This document shows positions 53,167-61,791 of a stretch of 64,000 nt of DNA, in pieces (the first letter of the stretch is position 1; the number at the start of each line of letters is the position of its first letter). The notes under the pieces are model-generated. The model had not been told where the DNA came from, did not search any database, and worked only from the letters and a program-made list of their open reading frames with translations. Origin of the DNA: CBDCUQ01 sp965222835 (GTDB taxonomy: Bacteria; Pseudomonadota; Alphaproteobacteria; Rhizobiales; Hyphomicrobiaceae); NCBI GenBank assembly GCA_965222835.1, contig CBDCUQ010000004.1, positions 558,001 through 622,000 on the forward strand. Direction: 5' to 3'. The translations under genes were made by a program, and so were the position numbers.

Positions 53167-54069
53167 ATGCACAAAGCCTCATCCGGTCAACCTCGGAAAC
53201 CGAAACGCGGCCCACGGGCGTCTCAGAAACCTACGCCGGCTGCGGCTGGTACCGCCGCAGGGCCTATGCGTATTGCCAAGGCCATGGCGCGTGCCGGCCT
53301 GTGCTCACGGCGCGAAGCCGAGCGCTGGATCGCCGACGGCCGGGTCAGCGTCAATGGACGCGTTTTGAAAACGCCGGCTTGCGAGGTCGGTCCTTCTGAC
53401 AAGGTCCTTGTTGACGGAAAGCCGCTGCCGGTGGCCGATACAACGCAGCTCTGGCGCTATCACAAACCCAAAGGGCTGGTGACCACGCACGCCGATCCGC
53501 AAGGCCGTCCCACGGTTTTCGATAAGTTGCCGCCGGAAATGCCCCGCGTCATTTCCGTCGGCCGGTTGGACGTCAACACCGAAGGCCTGCTGCTCTTGAC
53601 CAACGATGGGGCGCTGGCGCGGCATATGGAGTTGCCGTCCACAGGTTGGCTCAGACGGTATCGCGTACGGGCCAAGGGGCGGGTCACACAAGCCGAGCTT
53701 GATGGATTGAAGGACGGTGTCGAGATCGACGGCATTAGCTATGGACCGATTGAAGCGACGCTCGATTCAGTGCAAGGGGCGAACTGCTGGCTCACGATCG
53801 GCATTCGCGAAGGCAAAAACCGCGAGGTGCGCAACGTCCTCACCTACCTTGGGCTTGCGGTCAACCGGCTTATTCGCGTGTCCTTCGGACCGTTTCAGCT
53901 TTTGGATCTGGCACCCGGCGCGGTTGAACCGGTCCGGCGTAAGGCGCTAGGCGAGCAGATCGGACGCAAGATGGCGGAAGCGCTGGGTCTTTCTGAAAGC
54001 GCGGCGGCGCGGCGTGTTCGTCAGAAGCGCCGACCTGAGAAGACCGCGGCGCGTGGTGACGCGTCATGA
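53167..54069 (+). CDS. rluB: 23S rRNA pseudouridine synthase RluB family
   Basis: 300 residues. An S4 domain starts at about 30 (MRIAKAMARAGLCSRREAERWIADGRV). The catalytic domain has VGRLDVNTEGLLLLTNDG, which carries the catalytic Asp, then LPSTGWLRRYRVRAKG and GKNREVRNVLTYLGL. The N-terminal 30 residues and C-terminal 60 are basic and unconserved. The ATG 53167 is a choice; upstream codons are open. It overlaps rsmD (ATGA). Confidence 0.93.
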   Translation: MHKASSGQPRKPKRGPRASQKPTPAAAGTAAGPMRIAKAMARAGLCSRREAERWIADGRVSVNGRVLKTPACEVGPSDKVLVDGKPLPVADTTQLWRYHKPKGLVTTHADPQGRPTVFDKLPPEMPRVISVGRLDVNTEGLLLLTNDGALARHMELPSTGWLRRYRVRAKGRVTQAELDGLKDGVEIDGISYGPIEATLDSVQGANCWLTIGIREGKNREVRNVLTYLGLAVNRLIRVSFGPFQLLDLAPGAVEPVRRKALGEQIGRKMAEALGLSESAAARRVRQKRRPEKTAARGDAS

Positions 54070-54623
54070 GGATTGTCGGGGGCACGTTGCGCGGTCGGGC
54101 GATTGCCAGTCCGGATCATAGCGGCTTGAGGCCGACCGCAGACCGGGTACGTGAAAGCGTATTCAACATTCTGGCGCATGGCATGTCTGAGTTTCAGCTT
54201 GCGGGTGTGCGAGTGATCGATCTTTTTGCGGGCACGGGCGCGCTGGGCTTGGAGGCCATTTCGCGAGGCGCGAGTTACTGCCTGTTCGTTGAGGAGAGGC
54301 CCGAAGCGCGGGCGCTCATTCGTACCAACGTCGAAGCGTTTGGGCTCACCGGTGTGACGCGGGTTTTTCGCCGCAACGCCACAGACCTCGGCCCCGCCGG
54401 TACCATGGGTGCGTTCTCGCTTGCCTTTCTCGATCCGCCCTATGGGCAAGGGCTTGCGGAAAAAGCGCTTGTGTCTCTGCGTGAGGGTGGCTGGCTTACG
54501 GATGACGCCGTCATTGTTGTCGAGGAACGTGCGTCGAATGAGCTGACGCTGCCCGAGGGCTTTCGCGAATTGGACCGCCGCGTTTATGGCGATACGCACG
54601 TGGTGTTTGCGAGAGTGGGGTGA
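54066..54623 (+). CDS. rsmD: 16S rRNA (guanine966-N2)-methyltransferase RsmD
   Basis: 185 residues. MRIVGGTLRGRAIASP, RPTADRVRESVFNILAH, DLFAGTGALGLEAISRGA and LAFLDPPYGQGLAEKAL (DPPY) identify RsmD. Overlaps rluB. The last 24 bases recur at 55351-55374, see separate repeat. Confidence 0.95.
   Translation: MRIVGGTLRGRAIASPDHSGLRPTADRVRESVFNILAHGMSEFQLAGVRVIDLFAGTGALGLEAISRGASYCLFVEERPEARALIRTNVEAFGLTGVTRVFRRNATDLGPAGTMGAFSLAFLDPPYGQGLAEKALVSLREGGWLTDDAVIVVEERASNELTLPEGFRELDRRVYGDTHVVFARVG
54600..54623 (+). repeat. 24-nt 3' end of rsmD, repeated at 55351-55374
   Basis: The last 24 bases of rsmD, including its stop, recur at 55351-55374 with one mismatch (23/24). Between them lies the secreted-protein gene at 54739. 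The copy at 55351 is not part of any gene I can see. Confidence 0.85.
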
Positions 54624-54738
54624 GGGTCTTTCCCACGTTTGACAATGAGCCGGTTGAAAGCGTGAGATTGCGGCATCGTTTGACAGGTGTATGCTTTCTT
54701 TGGGAATTCCAGTTTGGTGGTTACGCAGGGAGGCGGTG

Positions 54739-55326
54739 ATGTTGCGAACGCTCTTAGCGATGCTGGTTCTGGTCCTGGCCGTCCCGGTTTTGGCTGACGG
54801 GCGGGGTGGGCTTCTTGCGCCTGCGTTGAATGATCTGCCGACGCCCCGGCCTGCGCTCGTGTCCCCGCAAGTTGGGCAATGGCCCTTTGTTTCATGGTCA
54901 TATGCAAAGGCTTATACGTACAACTTCTTTGGGGCGCGGTTTGACGTCCTGCATCGCGTGTATCGGGACGGCAGGTGGAACACGCATATTCGCTCAGAGC
55001 AGGTGATCGGTCGCCAGGGGGCAGAAAAGGTGGCGTCCTTGGTGAGTGCGACCAAGGGGTCCTTTGAAACCTCCAAGTGCCCCTTTCCCAGACACGCTGT
55101 GGTCTATTTCGATCGCGAGGATAAGCCGGTCGCCGGGGTGGACATCTGTTTCGAGTGCGAGGACCTGTTCGCCTGGCCGGACTTCGACGTCGGCAACGAA
55201 GAAAAGTATGGCTATAACGAGAATTACGACAAGGTCGGGCCGGGTTTATGGAAAGCATTCGAACGGAGCCTCGAAGACTACAAGAGCTTCTTTCTCAGCC
55301 TGGGTCAGCCGATCGACTACAAATAG
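54739..55326 (+). CDS. Hypothetical secreted protein
   Basis: 195 residues with a signal peptide (LLAMLVLVLAVPVLA). Mature part has WPFVSWSYAKAYTYNFFGARFDVLHRVYRDGRWNTHIRSEQV, two Cys (TSKCPFPRH and DICFECEDLF pair), and a C-terminal EKYGYNENYDK. The family is not recognised. GGGAGG precedes the ATG. It is bracketed by two copies of the rsmD 3' end. Confidence 0.7.
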   Translation: MLRTLLAMLVLVLAVPVLADGRGGLLAPALNDLPTPRPALVSPQVGQWPFVSWSYAKAYTYNFFGARFDVLHRVYRDGRWNTHIRSEQVIGRQGAEKVASLVSATKGSFETSKCPFPRHAVVYFDREDKPVAGVDICFECEDLFAWPDFDVGNEEKYGYNENYDKVGPGLWKAFERSLEDYKSFFLSLGQPIDYK

Positions 55327-55374
55327 CGGCATGTTTGCGTAGCGCCCCAGGTGGTGTTTGCGAGTGTGGGGTGA

Positions 55375-55730
55375 CGGGGATGCTGACGGCCTATCAAGAC
55401 AGAACGGAACTGCCCTTTCCATAAGTGCATTTCTTATGCTAGTTGATTGATCCGACGGGTACTGACATTTGCGCCGTTACCTGGGGCGATTGTTGATCGC
55501 GCTGCGGTTTCTTGGACAGTGTCATCCAAGTACAGAGGTGGCGTCGGGGCAAGAAAGGCCCAATTTTCTGGGTTTTTGGGGAAGTCTTTGTGTGCGTGAA
55601 GGACCGGTTCGTGGACTTTCAAGACGTGGTGGCCTGCGCGTTTGATGTTTTCTCGCGCGCGGATCGCGCGTTCCGTGCGTCGACTGGAGCGGGCCTGGCT
55701 CGGCGCAATTCAACCGCTGACAAGTCAGTT
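55375..55730. other. Intergenic stretch, nothing supported
   Basis: About 355 bases after the repeated rsmD 3' end and before the first of three tandem small proteins. The frame of the following gene stays open back to 55512 but the composition is poor there, so I count it as non-coding. A promoter for the three-gene run is expected. Confidence 0.35.
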
Positions 55731-56120
55731 TTGCGAACGTCGCAGGCCATCGTGGCGTTGCGTGCTGCCGTCTTGCTCGTTGCGTTCTTGTGCACTGGAA
55801 TAGGGGCGGCCTACGGCCAAGACATCCGGTTTGCTAGCGCAGCCGCTGCCAACTGCAAGCTTAAGGGGATTATCGACTCTCGTTTCGATGCACCTGATCA
55901 AGATATGTTTGCTGTGTTGAACAAAGGAGCCGATGCTTCAATCGGTATTATTCAGACATCGGCGCTCGCGGAACTCAAAAACAAGGCGGCAGCTCTCGGC
56001 GCAAATCGGATTATCGTGCGCGACCTCAACAGCGAAGGCACAATCACTTATCACCAAAGAACGGGTCGGGGGGCTTCATGGCACGGCTCAAAGATCGTTG
56101 CAGAGGCTTACCAATGCTAG
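55731..56120 (+). CDS. DUF4156-like secreted protein, copy 1 of 3
   Basis: 129 residues from TTG 55731 (GTG 55752 is the alternative) with a signal peptide (LRAAVLLVAFLCTGIGAAYG). The mature part has ANCKLKGIIDSRF, then ALAELKNKAAALGANRIIVRD and a final EAYQC: Cys near the start and at the end, with the A-x-x-L-G-A-N-x-I pattern of DUF4156. No lipobox. It overlaps copy 2 by 7 nt. Confidence 0.62.
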   Translation: MRTSQAIVALRAAVLLVAFLCTGIGAAYGQDIRFASAAAANCKLKGIIDSRFDAPDQDMFAVLNKGADASIGIIQTSALAELKNKAAALGANRIIVRDLNSEGTITYHQRTGRGASWHGSKIVAEAYQC

Positions 56121-56503
56121 CGTGGCTGTGGTATCGGCCGAATGCCCGGCCGGTAATCCTTGTGTGTGCCCTGGCTACCTTGACTGGATCCCTCTCGGGT
56201 TGCGCGTCGTCATCGCTCGATGCGACGACGGCTGCAAGTCTCGCTAACATCCAAATGTCGAATGTTGCACCGAAGGATTGCCGTTACCTCAGCGAAACCG
56301 TTTCGTTTCACATTTCTCACAAGGGTTATGCGCTTGATGTGTTTGATACTGAAAGCCAGATCATTAAGATGCACGGTCAGAAACTTCGCCTGCATGCAAA
56401 GAAAATAAATGCGAACTACGTGCACACCGTGTTCGAGCGCAACACCGGCTTGGCAAATGTCGTCTACATCAGCGCATATTACCAATGTGGTGGCGCAACA
56501 TGA
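56114..56503 (+). CDS. DUF4156-like lipoprotein, copy 2 of 3
   Basis: 129 residues. Signal with lipobox LSGC (GSLSGCASS), so lipidated. Mature part: KDCRYLSETVSFHIS, KKINANYVHTVF, AYYQC at the end, with the same Cys placement as copies 1 and 3. AGAGG precedes ATG 56114. Its stop overlaps copy 3 (ATGA). Confidence 0.68.
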   Translation: MLAWLWYRPNARPVILVCALATLTGSLSGCASSSLDATTAASLANIQMSNVAPKDCRYLSETVSFHISHKGYALDVFDTESQIIKMHGQKLRLHAKKINANYVHTVFERNTGLANVVYISAYYQCGGAT

Positions 56504-56835
56504 GGACCGTCGTACTTGTTGTGACCATTGCATTGAGTCATTCTGTGACCGGATGCGGCTCGACTGCGGCCTTGGATGCGGCAGGCCAGGCTGTAAAGGT
56601 GGTTGAGCAGCCGGGCGAAAACTGCAAGCATGTTGGAACGTTTTACGGTCGGTCTCATGCGCCGAAATACGCCATCAACAATCTTCGCAATATTGTTGGC
56701 GAGAATGGCGGTACCCATGTCGCAATCACGAATGCCGAACAGCTAACGCAAGGACTTCCGCTGCTCGAATTTCCGGTCGGCGGTAACTCATTGACCATCA
56801 GCGGCGTTGGCTACCAGTGTCCGTTAGGGGGCTGA
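56500..56835 (+). CDS. DUF4156-like lipoprotein, copy 3 of 3
   Basis: 111 residues. Signal with lipobox VTGC (SHSVTGCGS). Mature part: ENCKHVGTFYGRS, INNLRNIVGENGGTHVAI and GVGYQCPLGG, the closest of the three to DUF4156/RcsF-like. The three frames overlap in turn (7 and 4 nt), so they form one operon. An ATG five codons upstream is possible. Confidence 0.7.
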   Translation: MRTVVLVVTIALSHSVTGCGSTAALDAAGQAVKVVEQPGENCKHVGTFYGRSHAPKYAINNLRNIVGENGGTHVAITNAEQLTQGLPLLEFPVGGNSLTISGVGYQCPLGG

Positions 56836-56989
56836 TGTCGGGTTCTGCCCCGGACGGGGATGCCGATTAGCACCGATGTCGGAGCGTTCGTGGCCTGGCT
56901 GCGGGGCTTGACTGTCAGGGTCCGTGATCACACATCTCCACCGACGCGTGCGACATTCAATCCAGGGATTTGAAAGAAGGGACTGATCG

Positions 56990-57724
56990 ATGGGTATCTC
57001 GGTAGCTGACAAGGTTGCTTTGGTCACAGGCGCAAACCGTGGGATTGGCAAAGCCATTGTCGAATCTTTCCTGAAGCACGGGGCCAAGAAGGTCTATCTG
57101 GCCGTGCGCAGTCCGGCGTCGGCCAAGGCGCTGGAAGATCAGTTTGGTGACAAGGTTGCGACCTTGCAGGCCGACATGTCGGATGCAGCTTCGATTAAGC
57201 GGTTGGCCGATGAGGCCCCGGATGTGGACATTGTTGTCAATAACGCCGGTATCCTTTCGACGACGTCGAGTTTGGACGAAAACGTCGAGGCCGCGATGCA
57301 GAGAGAAATCGATGTCAATGTTTACGGATTGCTGCGCATTGCCAAGGCGTTTGCCGATATCCTCGAAAAGAACAGGGGCGCTCTGGTTCAGTTGAACTCC
57401 GTCGCTTCGGTCAAGAACTTTGCACCTTTCGCCACGTACTGTGCGTCAAAGGCCGCCGCCTACTCTTTGACGCAAGGCTTGCGGGATGATCTGGGTTCGC
57501 GGGGCGTGGCTGTGCTGAGTGTTCATCCCGGCCCGATCGCAACGGATATGGCGTCGAGCGCTGGCTTTGATGAGGGCGCGCCGGTGTCAGAGGTATCGGA
57601 CGGCATTGTGCGGGCGCTGGCGGCTGGCGACTTCCACCTGTTCCCCGATGAGATGGCCCAGGGCGTCGGCTCGGCGTATGAGAGCTTTTCCGAGGCTGTG
57701 GTGATGCAGAATATGATGGGGTAG
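56990..57724 (+). CDS. SDR-family oxidoreductase
   Basis: 244 residues. TGANRGIGKA cofactor motif, NNAGIL, SVASVKNFAPFATYCASKAA (Tyr-x-x-x-Lys as YCASK) and PGPIATDMASS. A cytoplasmic NAD(P)H-dependent enzyme of unknown substrate. GAAAGAAGG precedes the ATG. A degraded copy of its 3' end lies at 59013-59141, beyond the aldo/keto reductase. Confidence 0.9.
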   Translation: MGISVADKVALVTGANRGIGKAIVESFLKHGAKKVYLAVRSPASAKALEDQFGDKVATLQADMSDAASIKRLADEAPDVDIVVNNAGILSTTSSLDENVEAAMQREIDVNVYGLLRIAKAFADILEKNRGALVQLNSVASVKNFAPFATYCASKAAAYSLTQGLRDDLGSRGVAVLSVHPGPIATDMASSAGFDEGAPVSEVSDGIVRALAAGDFHLFPDEMAQGVGSAYESFSEAVVMQNMMG

Positions 57725-57785
57725 GGCTCCTCGCAGAGTTCGCAGGGCACCCTCTGCTGTTGGTGCGAACCGTGCCGCCGGCCGG

Positions 57786-58829
57786 TCAGTACGGCATCGG
57801 ATAAGCCCTATGCACCGCCGCGATTTCCGTCCTAACCTCGTCGCTCAATTCGATGGCGTCGGCGGCAATGGCGGTTGCAAGCTGATCGATTTGGCTGGCG
57901 CCGATGATGCTTGCGGTGGTGAATGGCCGCGCCAATGTAAAGGCAATGGCCATTTGGCTCGGATCGAGGCCGTGCCGCCGTGCGATGTCGACGTAGGCGC
58001 GGGTCGCGGCGATAGCGGCTTCGGTTTCCCGCATCATGGTGCCACCCATCATCGCCTTGCGGGAGCCTTTGGGCACGGACCCATCGAGGTACTTGCCACT
58101 CAAGATTCCCGTGGCGAGCGGCGACCAGGCCAGAAGCCCGACATCCTCGTGATGCGCCACTTCGGCAAGGTCGGTATCGAACAGCCGGCACAGCAGGCTG
58201 TATTCATTCTGCACCGACTGGACGCGCGCCAGCCCGTGCTCGCCGGACAGCCGCAGGAGCTGCATTACGCCCCATGCGGAATCGTCTGAAACACCGAACG
58301 CCCTGATCTTGCCGGCCTTGATGAGGTCGTCCACCGCGCGCAGGCTCTCAAGCAGATTGTCGCGGACGGCCGCCGGTTCCCGCCTTTCGGGTGCAAAGGA
58401 CCACTGCTGCTGAAAATGGTAGCTGCCGCGCTGCGGCCAATGAAACTGGTAGAGATCGATGTAGTCCGTCTGCAGCCGCTTGAGGCTGCCGTCGACGGCG
58501 CGCGGTATTTCGCGGGCATCAATCCCGCGCCCGGCGCGCACGCTCCGATTGCCGGCACCGGTGATCTTGGTCGCAAGGATAATATCCGCGCGGCGTCCGG
58601 CATTCTTGGCAAGCCATGTGCCGATAATCTCTTCGGTTCGGCCGGCGCGCTCTGCGCCGCCCATGATCGGATACATCTCGGCGGTGTCCCAGAAGGTCAC
58701 GCCATGGACCAAGGCGTAGTCCATTTGCGCGTGGCCCTCGGCTTCCGAGTTCTGCGTGCCCCAGGTCATGGTGCCAAGACAGATGCGGCTCACTTCGATG
58801 TCTGTGCGCCCGAGCGTTGTGGTCTTCAT
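57786..58829 (-). CDS. Aldo/keto reductase
   Basis: 347 residues. SRICLGTMTWGTQNSEAEGHAQMDYAL, the FWDTAEMYP catalytic region (Asp-x-x-x-Tyr), IILATKITG, YIDLYQFHWPQ, FGVSDDS and QNEYSLL are typical of the Tas/AKR type. Likely NADPH-dependent reductase of aldehydes or ketones. AGAGGGGAGC precedes ATG 58829. Convergent with the SDR. Confidence 0.93.
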   Translation of the reverse strand: MKTTTLGRTDIEVSRICLGTMTWGTQNSEAEGHAQMDYALVHGVTFWDTAEMYPIMGGAERAGRTEEIIGTWLAKNAGRRADIILATKITGAGNRSVRAGRGIDAREIPRAVDGSLKRLQTDYIDLYQFHWPQRGSYHFQQQWSFAPERREPAAVRDNLLESLRAVDDLIKAGKIRAFGVSDDSAWGVMQLLRLSGEHGLARVQSVQNEYSLLCRLFDTDLAEVAHHEDVGLLAWSPLATGILSGKYLDGSVPKGSRKAMMGGTMMRETEAAIAATRAYVDIARRHGLDPSQMAIAFTLARPFTTASIIGASQIDQLATAIAADAIELSDEVRTEIAAVHRAYPMPY

Positions 58830-59012
58830 GCTCCCCTCTTCTGTCGTGTAACACAGCGCATGCAGGCTTCCCGTGGCGTGGTCCCGCCGCCTAGTCACTC
58901 TCATTGATACGATGAAACGGCGATCCTCGCCTAGGTACAGCCGTCACGCGGTTCCGCCCGTCCTAAACCGGGGTCCCGGTGTCGTATGCCATGGAGGTAA
59001 GCTATCAAATGA

Positions 59013-59141
59013 GGAGCGGGGAGAGAGCACCGCGCTGGCGGTGGGCGGTGCGAGTTCATCCGGCATGGAAAGGCGCGAGAGGTTGGGTCGGCGTGTGAGA
59101 GTTTTTCGGAAGTGGTGGTGAAGCAGAATTTGATGGGGTAG
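59013..59141 (+). pseudogene. Degraded 3' fragment of a second SDR gene
   Basis: Read in frame, the last 19 codons give VGSACESFSEVVVKQNLMG and a stop, against VGSAYESFSEAVVMQNMMG and a stop at the end of the intact SDR (57724). Weaker similarity extends upstream to about 59028. No start or cofactor motif is present, so only the end of a divergent paralogue remains. Confidence 0.7.
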
Positions 59142-59264
59142 GGGGCGGAGCGATGGGGAAAGTGACTAGAGTTTAGAGCTGACAAAGTCCTCACTCGTGC
59201 ATTAGGATGCACTTGAGTGATTTCATAGTGTTTATTGTAGTACCGCAATGAGTGGGGGCGGGCA

Positions 59265-59927
59265 GTGGCGTACAAGGTATTCATTTGTCATGCATATAGG
59301 CATCAGGACATCTACTTCGAGCTCGTGCAAAAACTAAATGCCGAAACGTCGAGATGGCGCAATCTGTCGGTCCAGTACGATATGCGGCTGGGGTTCGGTC
59401 GTGATGATGTCGATGACGAGCGACTCAGAGAGGTAATTGGTGGGCGCATTCACGATTGTGAGGTCTTTTTGGTGCTAACCAAGCCGGTCGCTAGCAGGAG
59501 GCGATGGTTGCAGTGGGAAATCATGCTGGCCAAGGAGCTTGGGAAGCCAATCATAGGAATTGCGCGACGGCGAAATGACAGGGTGTCTAGGTTTGTCAAG
59601 ACGCATGCGACAGACATCGTGGACACCTGGAGGATTGCGCACATTGTGAATGCAATCCGGGAGTATGCTCAAGACTACAGGCCACAACAACATCATCGGC
59701 GGGTTGCTCTGAAACCGCTTCCCGTTTCCGCTCCTGACGACGAAGAAGCGCCGAATCCCTCACCATTGGCACCTGACGAGACTTCTGGGCCTGTGGGGCC
59801 CGCTCAAGCTGAACTTCCTCGTGATGTGTTGTTTAGAGACATTCGTGACGTCGCTAGTGGAAATGATATGCCAATTCCAAGTCAGGAAATTAGGGTCCCC
59901 AGGTGGTGGCCGAAGGCACGAAGTTAG
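59265..59927 (+). CDS. ThsB-like TIR (MTH538-type) protein
   Basis: 220 residues. TIR-like fold of the MTH538/DUF1863 type: KVFICHAYRHQD, LREVIGGRIHDCEVFLVLTKP and RRRWLQWEIMLAKELGKPIIGI. Glu85 in WLQWEIM is the expected catalytic Glu. Residues 120-220 are Pro/Asp-rich and probably flexible. Thoeris ThsB proteins of this fold make cyclic ADP-ribose-type signals from NAD on phage infection. Starts at GTG 59265. It precedes the 60030 gene on the same strand. Family by eye. Confidence 0.78.
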   Translation: MAYKVFICHAYRHQDIYFELVQKLNAETSRWRNLSVQYDMRLGFGRDDVDDERLREVIGGRIHDCEVFLVLTKPVASRRRWLQWEIMLAKELGKPIIGIARRRNDRVSRFVKTHATDIVDTWRIAHIVNAIREYAQDYRPQQHHRRVALKPLPVSAPDDEEAPNPSPLAPDETSGPVGPAQAELPRDVLFRDIRDVASGNDMPIPSQEIRVPRWWPKARS

Positions 59928-60029
59928 GTGCCATCGAAGATCTGTCGTTACGCTAGTGACCTTCGTTAGCTGACTAGTTTGTCAATCCGATTAGCAATCG
60001 TAGCCAATCGTATAGCGAGGATCTCGGCA

Positions 60030-61037
60030 TTGGAAATTAACATATCGAATGCGGACATTACTCGGGTCACGGCAGACCTAATAGTAATGAAGCATGCCGA
60101 TGGATTCTATGGTGCTGATCAGGTTGTTGCCGACGCGATTGGTTTCGATGGGCATGTGAAGTCTGGCGAAGCACTGTTTGTGCCAACGGGACGAATTTCT
60201 ACGCCTGAAGTACTCTTTATTGGCGTTGGACCTCTTAGTGACTTTAGGTACGAACGAATACAAGCATTTGGCGCCGCAGCTGTAGCAATGGCGCGAGAGC
60301 ACAGTCGACCCATCTCACACTTGGCGTTGACCATACATGGACCTGGCTATGGGTTGGATGCGGAACAAGCATTCTTGTCGATGATCGCGGGTGTTGTCGG
60401 TGAGTGGAATCGGTGCGCAACCCCGCTGAGTTTTGTTACAGTTGTCGAAAGATCTCCCAGGAGGTGCGAGCTCTTAAGTGAGCTTCTAAAAGATCAGGCA
60501 AACAGATTCGGACTACAACAGGGGCCGCGACCGCGTTCAGTCACGATGCCCGAGCCTCATCAGGCTCCGACGAATTCTCAGACCGCCATAGATAACAAGC
60601 TCATTCAGTTTGGTGCGACGGCGGAACGAAAACCACGCTTGTTCGTGGCAATGCCATTCACGGACGCGTTCTTTGACGAATTCGAAATCGGCTTTTGCGA
60701 GGCGGCAAGGACCTGCAGTTTCATTTGCGAGCGACTTGATCTCGAACACTTCACGGGTGACGTCGTTTCAGAAATCAAGAAACGAATAGTTGGTAGTGAG
60801 GGAGTAATAGCGCTCCTAAATGATCACAACCCCAATGTTTTTTTGGAAATTGGGTTTGCTCTCGCTCATAATAAGCCAACGATTCTAGTCGCAAGGGAGG
60901 GCGTAAAACTGCCCTTTGATGTGAGTGGGCAGCGCTGCATACAGTACAGAAATATCACTCATCTTAGAGATCAACTCTCGGAATCGATAGCATCTCTGGC
61001 TCGGCAGGGCATCCTAAGCGGCTCTAGGGTCTCATGA
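60030..61037 (+). CDS. Macro/M17-N-like domain fused to NDT/TIR-like domain
   Basis: 335 residues. Residues 1-128: ADLIVMKHADGFYGADQVV, GEALFVPTG, EVLFIGVGPL and a long helix FGAAAVAMARE, the pattern of the peptidase M17 N-terminal (macro-like) domain, without any peptidase domain. Residues 203-310: PRLFVAMPFTDAF, IVGSEGVIALLNDHNPNVFLEIGFALAHNKPTILV, with Glu273 in NPNVFLEIG, as in nucleoside 2-deoxyribosyltransferase/TIR-like proteins. TTG 60030 was chosen for AGCGAGGA upstream; TTG 59979 is the alternative. Likely sensor plus NAD/nucleotide-cleaving effector for the TIR upstream; role inferred. Confidence 0.68.
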   Translation: MEINISNADITRVTADLIVMKHADGFYGADQVVADAIGFDGHVKSGEALFVPTGRISTPEVLFIGVGPLSDFRYERIQAFGAAAVAMAREHSRPISHLALTIHGPGYGLDAEQAFLSMIAGVVGEWNRCATPLSFVTVVERSPRRCELLSELLKDQANRFGLQQGPRPRSVTMPEPHQAPTNSQTAIDNKLIQFGATAERKPRLFVAMPFTDAFFDEFEIGFCEAARTCSFICERLDLEHFTGDVVSEIKKRIVGSEGVIALLNDHNPNVFLEIGFALAHNKPTILVAREGVKLPFDVSGQRCIQYRNITHLRDQLSESIASLARQGILSGSRVS

Positions 61038-61242
61038 GGAGATCGAGTGACATAACGCTGTCAACGTGTACCAACCTACGGACTGCCTCACATCTCCTTT
61101 TATCCCATCTCGGAAGGTGGCCAACTTTTCGCTCAGGGGAGCGCAGCGGACCTCGTTTCTGGCAGACAGATCCCGAATACCTGCGATCCAGTCGATGTCC
61201 GGCATCTCAACTTTGCAGAACATTGAGCGATAGCTCTCCACC

Positions 61243-61791
61243 TCAAATCTCCCCCTTCAAACTCTTCTCGAAATACTTATGAATGATCTTGTCCTGGTTT
61301 TCGAGGAGCCAGTCGATGGTGGGTTCATTGCTCATGGCTTTATGAATGGCCTGGGTCGTCGCCTTGCGGTGAATGTCGAACAGGATCTTGTGATCGAGGT
61401 CTTTGACGGTGGCGACCATCGGGTTCAGCCACACCGAGACGATGATGCCGACCTCATCGACTTTGGCTTTGGGAATGTCGCCGGCGCGCACAGCATCGAG
61501 CACACCCATGGCGGTGGCGTATTGCACGGTGCCCATGAGGACGTTGGTGTACTTTTCGTCGGTCACCGTGACCTTGCTGACGCAGATGGTGGGCGGGCGG
61601 ACCATGACGTCGGTGTTGAGGAGGGCGAGGACGCGGCTGTGGCCGGCCACCTGGTCGCCCAGCAGCGTCGCGAACGCCGTGCCGAAGGGGCCGTCCATCT
61701 CGCCGATGGCGACTTCCGGTTCCGCCGCGGTTCCCGGCGGGCCACCGGCGACCAAAGATTCTCCAACGCGAATGCCAATGCGTCCTGTCAT
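61243..61791 (-). CDS. Formaldehyde-activating-enzyme (Fae) homologue
   Basis: 182 residues. RVGESLVAGG, GPFGTAFATLLGDQVAGHSRVLALL, VRPPTICVSKVTVTD and QYATAMGVLDAVRAGDIP align with Fae, which joins formaldehyde to tetrahydromethanopterin. The catalytic His of canonical Fae (VAHIDL) is absent: the aligned segment is AAEPEVAIGE. It is therefore a Fae-like paralogue, perhaps with another substrate or a regulatory role. Points to a methylotrophic host. Confidence 0.86.
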   Translation of the reverse strand: MTGRIGIRVGESLVAGGPPGTAAEPEVAIGEMDGPFGTAFATLLGDQVAGHSRVLALLNTDVMVRPPTICVSKVTVTDEKYTNVLMGTVQYATAMGVLDAVRAGDIPKAKVDEVGIIVSVWLNPMVATVKDLDHKILFDIHRKATTQAIHKAMSNEPTIDWLLENQDKIIHKYFEKSLKGEI

